Of a DNA stretch of 64,000 nucleotides, positions 9,533 through 17,582 are shown piece after piece. The stretch is from Cryobacterium roopkundense. GTDB taxonomy: Bacteria > Actinomycetota > Actinomycetes > Actinomycetales > Microbacteriaceae. The position numbers and the translations under genes were made by a program. The notes beneath the pieces are model-generated. The model was not told the origin of the DNA, made no database searches, and worked only from the letters and a program-made list of their open reading frames with translations. The first letter of the stretch is position 1, and the number at the start of each line of letters is the position of its first letter. Where the stretch lies: assembly GCF_014200405.1 (NCBI RefSeq), contig NZ_JACHBQ010000001.1, positions 2,604,001 through 2,668,000 of the forward strand. The letters are read 5' to 3'.

Positions 9533-10996
9533 ATGACCGTGCCGCGTTTTTTGTTCGCCGACCAGCTGGGTCCGCACTATGACGACGGCGGAAGCATCGT
9601 GCTCGTCGAGGCCGCGGCCGTGCTCGGGCGGCGCACCTATCACCGAGCCAAGGCCCACCTGATACTGAGCGCCCTACGCCATCGGGCACGCGAGCTCGGC
9701 GATCGCGTGGAATTTCTGCGCACTGAGCACTACCGGGACGTGCTCACCGGCCGTGACCTGGAGGTGATCAACCCGACCTCCTGGGGTTCACGCGCTCTCG
9801 TGAACGAGCTGGGGGCTACCGTGTTACCCAGCCGGGGATTCGTGACGAGCGAAGAGGATTTTGCGCGATGGGCGGACGGGCGCCCCGCGTCACGGCTCGT
9901 GATGGAGCAGTTTTATCGCGCCGTGCGCACGTCGTCCGGCGTGCTCATGCGCGGGCCGGAGCCGGAGGGCGGCCGCTTTAACTTCGACCACGACAACCGT
10001 CAGCCGCCGCCGAAGGGGGCTGTCAGCCTCGGTCTGCCTGATCCGTGGGCTCCCGTCGAAGACGACATCGACGCCGAGGTGCGTCGGGACCTGGACCGGC
10101 TCGTTATCGAGGGGCGCGTGCACCTGATCGGCGACGACGGCCCGCGCCGATTCGCCGCCACCCGCGCGGAGGCACTTGCCGCCCTGCAGGATTTCATCGA
10201 CACCCGGTTGTCCGACTTCGGGCCGTTCGAAGACGCCTCTCTATTGGGCGACAGCGACATGGCCCATTCCCGGCTGAGCGTGCCCTTGAACCTCGGTCTG
10301 CTGCACCCTCAGGAGGTGATCGACGCAGTCGTTGCCGCCTACCATGAGGGCGGTGCGCCGCTGGCGAGCGTCGAGGCGGTGGTGCGCCAGATCATGGGGT
10401 GGCGAGACTGGGTCTGGCACCTGTATTGGCATCTGGGCCCCAACTATGTCGCCGAGAGCAATTTCCTCTCGGCCAACGAGCCGCTGCCCGAGGCATTCCT
10501 CACGCTGGACGGCAGCGCAGTGGAGGCGCGCTGCCTCAGCCATGTGCTCGACGAGGTTTCCCGCACCGGCTGGGCTCACCATATTCAGCGGCTGATGATT
10601 CTCGGAAACTGGTCACTGCAGCGCGGCTATCAACCGGCGGCGCTCTCGGACTGGTTCATCAACGCCTTTGTCGACGGCACGCCCTGGGTGATGCCGGCAA
10701 ACGTGGTGGGCATGTCCCAGCATGCCGATGGCGGAATGGTCGCGACGAAGCCGTACGCTTCGGGCGGGGCGTACATTGCCAAGATGACGGACTTCTGTGG
10801 CAGCTGTCGGTTCAATCCCAAGGTTCGCCTTGGACCCCAGGCCTGCCCGTTCACGGCCGGGTACTGGGCATTCCTCGACCGGGTTGAGCCCCGCATCCGC
10901 AGCAATCACCGCATGAGTCAACCGCTGGCTGGCCTGCGACGGTTGGTCGACCGCGAAGCTGTCGTCGCTCAGGAGCGCGAACGCACGCACTGGTAG
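9533..10996 (+). CDS. FeS-type bacterial cryptochrome/(6-4) photolyase (PhrB/CryPro class)
   Basis: This 487-residue flavoprotein would repair UV (6-4) photoproducts using light. Four cysteines at about residues 334, 422, 425 and 438 have the same spacing as the 4Fe-4S ligands of Agrobacterium PhrB. The paired histidines needed for (6-4) repair are at about 349-350 (WAHHIQRLMILGNW), again at the PhrB offset. The N-terminus (RFLFADQLGPH) is the family's Rossmann-like antenna domain, which binds a ribolumazine in characterised members. The ATG at 9533 was chosen because upstream in-frame sequence runs into the HNH remnant. It stands alone, downstream of a repeat-rich gap. Confidence 0.93.
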   Translation: MTVPRFLFADQLGPHYDDGGSIVLVEAAAVLGRRTYHRAKAHLILSALRHRARELGDRVEFLRTEHYRDVLTGRDLEVINPTSWGSRALVNELGATVLPSRGFVTSEEDFARWADGRPASRLVMEQFYRAVRTSSGVLMRGPEPEGGRFNFDHDNRQPPPKGAVSLGLPDPWAPVEDDIDAEVRRDLDRLVIEGRVHLIGDDGPRRFAATRAEALAALQDFIDTRLSDFGPFEDASLLGDSDMAHSRLSVPLNLGLLHPQEVIDAVVAAYHEGGAPLASVEAVVRQIMGWRDWVWHLYWHLGPNYVAESNFLSANEPLPEAFLTLDGSAVEARCLSHVLDEVSRTGWAHHIQRLMILGNWSLQRGYQPAALSDWFINAFVDGTPWVMPANVVGMSQHADGGMVATKPYASGGAYIAKMTDFCGSCRFNPKVRLGPQACPFTAGYWAFLDRVEPRIRSNHRMSQPLAGLRRLVDREAVVAQERERTHW

Positions 10997-11030
10997 CGCA
11001 CGTCTAAGGCAACGTGGCCGGTGCGGACAA

Positions 11031-12866
11031 TTAGGCGGCGGTGATGCCGAAGCTTTTGAGCTTGCGGTAAAGCGAGGAGCGCGCTATGCCGAGGGCCTGC
11101 GCGGTGAGCACCCGGTTACCGTCGGCCTCGTGCAGGGCGTTCACAATGAGGTCTCGCTCCCCGGCCTCCATGGGTGAAAGAAGACGGCGAGCGCCGCTGT
11201 GGCAATAGCCCGGCAAGTCTTCGGACTGGATCTCCCCGACGGGCCGCTTCACGAGGGCGGACTCGAGGGCCTCCTCGAGCTGGCGGATGTTGCGCGGCCA
11301 GGTGTAGCGGCACAGGACGCGCATCGCGGCGGCCCCGATGGTGACACCGCGCGGTCCGGTCAGGGTGGCCAACACACGGGTGGCGATCTGCGGCAGGTCA
11401 TCAAGGCGGTGACGGAGCGGTGCGACCGTGACTGATGCATCGAATCGCGCCAGCAGTTCGGCGAACGGCAGCCCGGGGTCGAGCGTGGGTCCGGTGACCG
11501 TTGCGGCTACCGTCACCGGCCAGCGACTCGCGGCGAGCGCAACCAGAAAACGATCGAGGCCCTCCGCCGCCTCTGCGGTGAGGTGGTCGATGTTGGTGAA
11601 CACGTAGAGCATTGGCCCCGACTCCGCGTGCAGCCCGGCATCGGCCGCGGGGAACGTCAGGGTATTCGCGGTCACGTCTTCGGCAGCCCACACCCTGCTG
11701 CGTCCCGCGGGGACGACGCGGTGATAGAGATCCACGATCAGGGAGAGCTTGCCGCTGCCTGACTCCCCCATCACGAGCAGCGTCTTCCGTTGGCGCAGCG
11801 CGTCGACGATTGCAGTCGCGGTGCGCTTGCCGAGAAGCGAGCGGTCAACGCCGTCGACGGCTGGATCCTCGACGGCTGCGTCGATGCTTGTCACAGGGGC
11901 TGCAGCGCGCGCCGGCGCCGCAGCAGCCTCTGAGACGATGTCGACGATCATCACGATGCCCGCCACGTTGTCTCCCACTCCCACCCGGGTACCCCGGATG
12001 TGCACGACCTTGCCCGAGAGCAGCTCGATCTGGTCGACCGGGGCGCCGCGGCCCATCGCGAGGTAGCGGCCGTGCTCGTGGATCGCCCATTGTTCGGCGG
12101 GTTCGAACAGGCTCTGCGCCACGGCGTTGCCCATCACCATCGTGCCGCCGATCGCCATCACGGCTCCGCGGCTGCGGGCATCCATTCGTACGTAGGCTTC
12201 GAACAGCGCCTGCTGGCGTTGGCTGCGATCCACGAGCAGATTGCGTTCGATTTCGTGGGCGGCCGACCGCACAAGCGAGCGCATCAGGGGGCTGGAGTCC
12301 TGGCTCAGGCAGCTGATATCGAGAACGCCCTCCACTCGTCCGGTCAGCGGGTCGTGAATCGGGCTCCCCGCGCAGGCGAAAGGCTGCAGGTGCTCGGTGA
12401 AGTGCTCAGGGCCCACGATGTAGAGCGACTGGCCAGACTCGATCACAGTGCCGATGCCGTTGGTCCCCACCGCGCCCTCGGCATAGTTGAAACCAGGGGC
12501 GAGTGAGACCTGGTCGAGCAGGGTTCCGATGGTCTTGTTGGTCTCCGAACGGCTGAGGATACGCGCGCGCGCATCGGTGAGCACGATGCTCAGCGGCATC
12601 TGGGCCATGTCGTCGCTCAGCCGGGCGATGACCGGTTTGGAGCAGCGCACCAGGCGCCCGGTCAGGTCGAGGTCGCTGTGGAAAACAGCCTGCGCGGTGG
12701 CCGCGTTGACGCCGGCCGAGAAGGAACGCTGCCAGGACGCGGCGACCACGCCGGCTACGTCTCCGGCGATCACCCCTGGCGCGGCGGGCGTATCGGCCGG
12801 CCCGAAGCGAAGAAAATCGGCGCGCGCCGCAGCAATCCTTAAACGCCGAGCGGCGGTTTCGGGCAT
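11031..12866 (-). CDS. AcoR-like GAF/AAA/Fis transcriptional regulator lacking GAFTGA
   Basis: The 611-residue regulator has a GAF sensor at about 60-215 (GTNGIGTVIESGQSLYIVGPEHF), a PAS-like segment at about 225-310, a degenerate AAA+ domain at about 340-550 with Walker A GESGSGK at 367-373, and a Fis-type HTH at the C-terminus (ALGIARSSLYRKL). The GAFTGA loop that contacts sigma-54 is absent and the Walker B region reads PMLYVFTNID. It is probably a sigma-54-independent activator, as is common in Actinobacteria. It is divergent from the carboxylase operon, with a palindrome between them, so local control of that operon is likely. Strong AAAGGAG ribosome site before the ATG. Confidence 0.88.
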   Translation of the reverse strand: MPETAARRLRIAAARADFLRFGPADTPAAPGVIAGDVAGVVAASWQRSFSAGVNAATAQAVFHSDLDLTGRLVRCSKPVIARLSDDMAQMPLSIVLTDARARILSRSETNKTIGTLLDQVSLAPGFNYAEGAVGTNGIGTVIESGQSLYIVGPEHFTEHLQPFACAGSPIHDPLTGRVEGVLDISCLSQDSSPLMRSLVRSAAHEIERNLLVDRSQRQQALFEAYVRMDARSRGAVMAIGGTMVMGNAVAQSLFEPAEQWAIHEHGRYLAMGRGAPVDQIELLSGKVVHIRGTRVGVGDNVAGIVMIVDIVSEAAAAPARAAAPVTSIDAAVEDPAVDGVDRSLLGKRTATAIVDALRQRKTLLVMGESGSGKLSLIVDLYHRVVPAGRSRVWAAEDVTANTLTFPAADAGLHAESGPMLYVFTNIDHLTAEAAEGLDRFLVALAASRWPVTVAATVTGPTLDPGLPFAELLARFDASVTVAPLRHRLDDLPQIATRVLATLTGPRGVTIGAAAMRVLCRYTWPRNIRQLEEALESALVKRPVGEIQSEDLPGYCHSGARRLLSPMEAGERDLIVNALHEADGNRVLTAQALGIARSSLYRKLKSFGITAA

Positions 12867-12928
12867 ATCGACTCCTTTGTGGACTCTGCAAGCATGCCCC
12901 TTGGATGGCCGAGAGCGCTAGCCAACGG

Positions 12929-12947
12929 GTGTCCCAATGTGGGACAC
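12929..12947. promoter_or_regulatory. Candidate operator/activator site for the carboxylase operon
   Basis: GTGTCCCAATGTGGGACAC is a perfect palindrome with 7-bp arms and a 5-bp centre. It lies 63 bp upstream of the AcoR-like start and about 88 bp upstream of the carboxylase start. Position and symmetry fit a dimeric Fis-type HTH binding site. This is inference. Confidence 0.5.
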
Positions 12948-13034
12948 GCTGCCGGTTACGGCCTGGGGCACGCTGGAGTCCGCGGCCCCTTCGAGAGCCG
13001 CCGGGTCATTCCACACCAACGCAAAGGAGCGCTC

Positions 13035-14891
13035 ATGGAACGTTTGATCAATATCGACAACGGCGGCACACTCACGGACATCGTGGTGGGAAGCGGAACG
13101 GATTTCACGTTCACGAAAACCCTCACAACACCCGTCGACCTGTCGCAGTGCCTCTTCGACGCCATGACTAAGGCGTCGACTCAGCTGTTCGGCGAGCCCA
13201 ACCTCGCCGAACTGCTCCACTCCACCCGCCACATCCGCTACTCGTCGACGCAGGGCACCAACGCTCTCGTCGAACGCAAGGGACCGCTGATCGGACTCAT
13301 CACCGATGATCCCGAACTCGCAGCCACCCTGCGGGCCACCGAAAAGTCGGCTGGCCTCTTCGACGACCTCATCGGCGGACGGATCGCGGTCGTCTCCACC
13401 ACCGGCTCGCTGGACGAGCTCGCAAGCGAACTCGTTCTGGAGATCAACCGGCTGACCACCGCCGGCGCCGAACGCCTCGTTGTGGCCGCGAGCAGCCTCG
13501 AACGCGAGCACCTCTACAAACGCACGATGCTCAAGAACTTTCCGCGACACCTGCTCGGCTCCGTTCCCATCCTGTTCTCCAGGGAATTCGCCTCCGACAC
13601 GTCGAGGGACCGCCAGATCTGGTCGGGGATCCTCAACTCGTTCCTGCACCCCACAGTCGAGCGCTTTCTCTACAGCGCCGAGCACCGCCTGCGTGCGTAC
13701 AAGGTGAAGAACCCGCTCTTGATCTACCGCAACGACGGCGCCTCTTCCCGCGTCGCCAAGTCGGTGGCCCTCAAGACGTACTCCTCCGGACCCCGCGGCG
13801 GACTTGAAGGGACCCGCGCCCTCGCCGAGGCCTACGGCCTCACCAACGTGCTGATGATCGACGTCGGCGGCACCACGACCGACGTGGGCGTCGTGAACGA
13901 CGCCACGATTTCGGTGGACCGCCGCGGCTCGATCCAGGGTGTCGACATCTCCTACGAAATGAGCAACGTGCATTCCACCGGTGTGGGCGGCAGCTCGATC
14001 ATCGCCGTGCACGACGGCGCGATCACCGTGGGACCCGAGAGCGTGGGCGCCGCTCCCGGCCCCGCATGCTTCGGGTTCGGCGGCACCCAGGCCACCATCA
14101 CCGACGTCAACCTGCTGCTCGGCGTGCTCGATCCCGAGACCTACCTGAACGGCGAAATGGCACTCGACGCCGAACGGTCCCGCGCCGTGATCACCAGGAC
14201 CGTGGCCGAGCCACTCGGAATCACCCTCGAGGAGGCCCTCGTGCGCATGGAAGAAACCTACTCACAGCGCCTCGCGCAGTCCTTCGCCGGTCTCGTGCTC
14301 CCGACCGGCGAAACGACCCTGGCTGCGTTCGGCGGCGGCGGACCGATGAGCGCGTGCAGCGCCGCCCAGATCGCCGGTGTTCACCACGTCCTGGTACCGC
14401 GCCTCGCCGCGGTGTTCTCCGCCTATGGCATCAGCTTCTCCGACATCGCCCAGACGTATGAAACCGACGTCACCGGCTTCACGCCCGAGGCCATCGAGGC
14501 CGCGAAGCAGACGATGACAGCGGATGCCGGCCGGGACATGTTCCAGGAAGGTCACGAGCTCAGCGCCTGCGACCTCGATTGGAAGGACATCTGCGAGGAC
14601 GGCAGCGAGATCCTGTCACTGACGGCCACATTCCGCCTGCCGCACCCGACGCTCACGGGCGGTTCCCCCGCCGACGCGACCGTCGCCGTGGCGAGTGGAA
14701 CACGCCAGGTGCGCTCGGGCGCCGACCAGATCGACACTGTGTCGGTCTACCAGCTCGACGAGCAGGCACCGGGGGCCGCGGCAGCCGGTCCGGCCATCGT
14801 CGAAGGCCCGTTCTTCACCGCCCGGGTTCCCCTGGGCTGGAGTCTGAAGATTTCCACGGCCGGCGACCTGCAGCTGACCGACATCCGCTGA
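13035..14891 (+). CDS. HyuA-like subunit (alpha type) of acetophenone/acetone carboxylase-like enzyme
   Basis: A 618-residue hydantoinase A/oxoprolinase-family protein with the ASKHA-type phosphate loop near the start (NIDNGGTLTDIVVG), a second loop MIDVGGTTTDVGVV, and GPESVGAAPGPACFGFGG. Its size (about 66 kDa) matches the smaller of the two HyuA-like subunits of acetophenone carboxylase. In such enzymes these subunits bind ATP and activate bicarbonate or the ketone enolate. The start was set at ATG 13035 because it follows AAAGGAGC and because the upstream extension is non-conserved intergenic sequence. It is the first gene of a five-gene operon. The substrate is not readable. Confidence 0.85.
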   Translation: MERLINIDNGGTLTDIVVGSGTDFTFTKTLTTPVDLSQCLFDAMTKASTQLFGEPNLAELLHSTRHIRYSSTQGTNALVERKGPLIGLITDDPELAATLRATEKSAGLFDDLIGGRIAVVSTTGSLDELASELVLEINRLTTAGAERLVVAASSLEREHLYKRTMLKNFPRHLLGSVPILFSREFASDTSRDRQIWSGILNSFLHPTVERFLYSAEHRLRAYKVKNPLLIYRNDGASSRVAKSVALKTYSSGPRGGLEGTRALAEAYGLTNVLMIDVGGTTTDVGVVNDATISVDRRGSIQGVDISYEMSNVHSTGVGGSSIIAVHDGAITVGPESVGAAPGPACFGFGGTQATITDVNLLLGVLDPETYLNGEMALDAERSRAVITRTVAEPLGITLEEALVRMEETYSQRLAQSFAGLVLPTGETTLAAFGGGGPMSACSAAQIAGVHHVLVPRLAAVFSAYGISFSDIAQTYETDVTGFTPEAIEAAKQTMTADAGRDMFQEGHELSACDLDWKDICEDGSEILSLTATFRLPHPTLTGGSPADATVAVASGTRQVRSGADQIDTVSVYQLDEQAPGAAAAGPAIVEGPFFTARVPLGWSLKISTAGDLQLTDIR

Positions 14892-14933
14892 ATCTCCCAA
14901 CCCATTTTGTTTCCCCAGAAAGGTAAGAACACA

Positions 14934-15401
14934 ATGCGCGTTCCCATGACGGAGTACCTCTTTATAGACCTCGACACCGAACGGTGGATCTGCCGCGTCT
15001 GCGCTCACGATTTCGGCGATGCCCGCGGCAACTACAAGGAGGGAACCCTGGTCTACGACCGGGACCCTCGCGAGATCCATCCCCCGGTCATCGACCCGGA
15101 GAAGTACGAGTTCACGTTCTCCCCCGACCCGACGTTCTGCCGCATCCTGGAGTTCTACTGCCCCACCTGCGGCACCCAGATTGAGGCCGAATACCTGCCG
15201 CCAGGGCACCCGCCCACCGTCGACATGCTCTGGGACATCGATTCCCTCCGCGAGAAGTGGGAAGCCCACGGCGGCAACCCTGAAGAGGTCGTGAACTACG
15301 GTCCCGGCGAGAACGCCGTCACTGACCTGAGCGCTCGTTTCGACTCCGTCGGCGGCCACTCGCACGCACATAGCGGCACCACCACGACTGAAGGGCACTG
15401 A
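14934..15401 (+). CDS. Small zinc-type subunit of acetone/acetophenone carboxylase-like enzyme
   Basis: A 155-residue protein resembling the gamma subunit of acetone carboxylase (the small 15-kDa subunit of acetophenone carboxylase). Cysteines lie in a C-x2-C pair at 20-23 (WICRVC) and a C-x6-C-x2-C cluster at 69-79 (TFCRILEFYCPTC), forming a probable zinc site. The conserved WICRVCAHDFGDARGNYKEG is characteristic. The C-terminus ends in a histidine-rich, non-conserved tail (GGHSHAHSG). The stop lies 2 bp before the next GTG start, so coupling is tight. Presence of this subunit separates a carboxylase from ordinary hydantoinase or oxoprolinase gene pairs. Confidence 0.85.
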   Translation: MRVPMTEYLFIDLDTERWICRVCAHDFGDARGNYKEGTLVYDRDPREIHPPVIDPEKYEFTFSPDPTFCRILEFYCPTCGTQIEAEYLPPGHPPTVDMLWDIDSLREKWEAHGGNPEEVVNYGPGENAVTDLSARFDSVGGHSHAHSGTTTTEGH

Positions 15402-15403
15402 CC

Positions 15404-17530
15404 GTGAAACGCATATCGGTAGACATCGGCGGCACGTTCAGTGACTGCTTCTTCGTGTGGGACGACATCTACATCGAGTCGAAGGCTCTCACGACGCACC
15501 ACAACCTGGCGCTGGGCTTCAACGAGGCTCTCGATCGGGCCTGCGACCGGGCCGGGATCTCACGGGAAACCGCGCTCAAAGAGGTCGACTCCGTGCGCTA
15601 CGCCACGACCCTCGGCACCAACGCCCTGATCGAGGGCAAGGGGCCGCGGGTGGCGGCCATCGTCACCCACGGCTTCGAAGACACGATTCCGCTGTCCCGG
15701 GGCCGCGGCTACGGCGAGGGCCTCGACGGTGTAAAGCAGGGCGACATGCCCGACGCCCAACGCCCAGACCCGCTCGTGCCGCGCCGCCTCATCCGCTCGG
15801 TCAAGGAACGCATCGACTCGGTCGGCGAGGTGCTCGTGCCGCTGATGTACGACGACGTGCGCACCCAGGTGCGCGATCTCGTGAACAACGGTGCCGAGGC
15901 GATCGTGATCGCTCTGACCAATGCCACCGAGAATTCGGTGCACGAAGACCGCATCCTCGAGATCATCCTCGAGGAGTACCCCACTCACGAGCTCGGCTCA
16001 ATCCCCGTGCTGCTCAGCAGCCAGGTGTCTGGGCGCAAGGGCGAGTACGTGCGGGCCATGGCCACGATCGTGGACGCGTTCCTGCACGAGACCATGTTCC
16101 ACGCCCTCAACCAGCTGTCCAACAACCTGCGTGACTCGGGTTATGAGAAGCCGATGCTCGTGATCCACAACTCGGGCGGCATGGCGCAGCCCAACTCGAC
16201 GGATGCCCTGCAGACGATTCACTCCGGACCGATCGCCGGTGTCGGCGCGGCCCAGCACCTCTCCGAGAGCACCGGGCTCGGCGACGTGGTGTCGATGGAC
16301 ATGGGCGGCACCTCGTTTGACATCGGACTCGTGCCGGAGGGCGGCGTGCGACACTACGACTTCCAGCCCACCATCGGCCGCTGGATGGTCTCGGCGCCGA
16401 TGATCCACCTCAACACCCTCGGCGCGGGCGGTGGATCGATCGCCGCGTACAACCGGATTCACCACGCCATTCAGATCGGACCGGAGTCCGCCGGCTCCGA
16501 CCCGGGCCCGGCCTGCTACGACCGCGGTGGCCTGCGCCCCACTGTCACCGACGCCGACCTGGTGCTCGGCTATCTCGATCCTGACAACTACGCGAACGGC
16601 CACATCAAGCTCAACAAGAAGCGGTCGATCTACGTGATCGACGAGACGCTCTCCGACGAGCTCGACCTCGACGCGGTCGAGGTCGCCAAGGTGATCAAGA
16701 AGACCGTCGACGAGCAGATGGCTATCGGCATTGAGAAGGAGCTGCGCTCGCGCGGCGGACTGATCGAGGACTACACGATGCTCGCCTACGGCGGCAACGG
16801 CCCCCTGCACGCCTGCGGAATCGCGGCGAGCGCGGGTATCAGCCGCATCCTGTTTCCGCCGTTCGCGTCCGTGTTTTCCGCTCTCGGCGCCGGCAACATG
16901 CGGCCGCTGCACATCCACGAGCGCAGCGCCTACGTCGTGCTGTACGAGGCCATCAAGCGCAGCCTCTACAACAAGTACGAGGCCCTCAACGGCTACATCG
17001 CCGAACTCGAGGAAAAGGGCGCCGAGGACCTCGTGCGCCAGGGTTACGACAGAGCGGATGTTCGCTACCGGCTCGAGATGGACATGCGCTACGGCAATCA
17101 GCTCGTCACCACCGCCGTGGCATTCGATATCAACCGCGTCAACGGCGTCGCCGACGTGCTGCACCTCATCAAGACGTTCTCGGAGATCTTCGGCGAGCGT
17201 TACGGCGAGGGCACCCAGGCGCCCGAGGCCGGCATCCGCGTGCAGACCATTCGGGTGGCGTCCTACATCGAGGGTGAGGTGATTGCGTTCGAGTCGATCG
17301 AAACCGGTGGCGAGAAGACCAAGCCGGCGCCGGTCACCCACCGCAAAGTGCACTTCACGAGCATCACCGGGGCAGTCGACACCCCCGTCTACGACGCCGA
17401 TGCCCTCAAGCACGAGTACGTCATCCACGGACCGGCGATCGTGACCACGGAAAACACCACCTACCTGGTGGAACCGGGTTGGCGCCTCGAACCGACAGTG
17501 CAGGGGGCCGTATGGCTGCTGAGCGACTGA
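15404..17530 (+). CDS. HyuA-like subunit (large) of acetophenone/acetone carboxylase-like enzyme
   Basis: A 708-residue hydantoinase A/oxoprolinase-family protein resembling the beta subunit of acetone carboxylase. It has N-terminal SVDIGGTFSDCFFV, TLGTNALIEGKGPR, VSMDMGGTSFDIGLVPEGG and GPESAGSDPGPACYDRGG, all family hallmarks of the ATP-binding fold. At about 77 kDa it corresponds to the second HyuA-like subunit, which would pair with the 618-residue subunit encoded upstream as alpha/alpha-prime do in acetophenone carboxylase. It starts at GTG, 2 bp after the zinc-subunit stop. All motifs look intact. Confidence 0.88.
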   Translation: MKRISVDIGGTFSDCFFVWDDIYIESKALTTHHNLALGFNEALDRACDRAGISRETALKEVDSVRYATTLGTNALIEGKGPRVAAIVTHGFEDTIPLSRGRGYGEGLDGVKQGDMPDAQRPDPLVPRRLIRSVKERIDSVGEVLVPLMYDDVRTQVRDLVNNGAEAIVIALTNATENSVHEDRILEIILEEYPTHELGSIPVLLSSQVSGRKGEYVRAMATIVDAFLHETMFHALNQLSNNLRDSGYEKPMLVIHNSGGMAQPNSTDALQTIHSGPIAGVGAAQHLSESTGLGDVVSMDMGGTSFDIGLVPEGGVRHYDFQPTIGRWMVSAPMIHLNTLGAGGGSIAAYNRIHHAIQIGPESAGSDPGPACYDRGGLRPTVTDADLVLGYLDPDNYANGHIKLNKKRSIYVIDETLSDELDLDAVEVAKVIKKTVDEQMAIGIEKELRSRGGLIEDYTMLAYGGNGPLHACGIAASAGISRILFPPFASVFSALGAGNMRPLHIHERSAYVVLYEAIKRSLYNKYEALNGYIAELEEKGAEDLVRQGYDRADVRYRLEMDMRYGNQLVTTAVAFDINRVNGVADVLHLIKTFSEIFGERYGEGTQAPEAGIRVQTIRVASYIEGEVIAFESIETGGEKTKPAPVTHRKVHFTSITGAVDTPVYDADALKHEYVIHGPAIVTTENTTYLVEPGWRLEPTVQGAVWLLSD

Positions 17531-17582
17531 CCACCCCCTTCACTTTTTCTTCAGCGAACGCAAGCAAAGGAGCTTGAGCACA

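Noticed and set aside
12879..13034. N-terminal extension of the first carboxylase gene
   Set aside because: It would cover the divergent promoter region and the palindrome; a strong ribosome site precedes ATG 13035.
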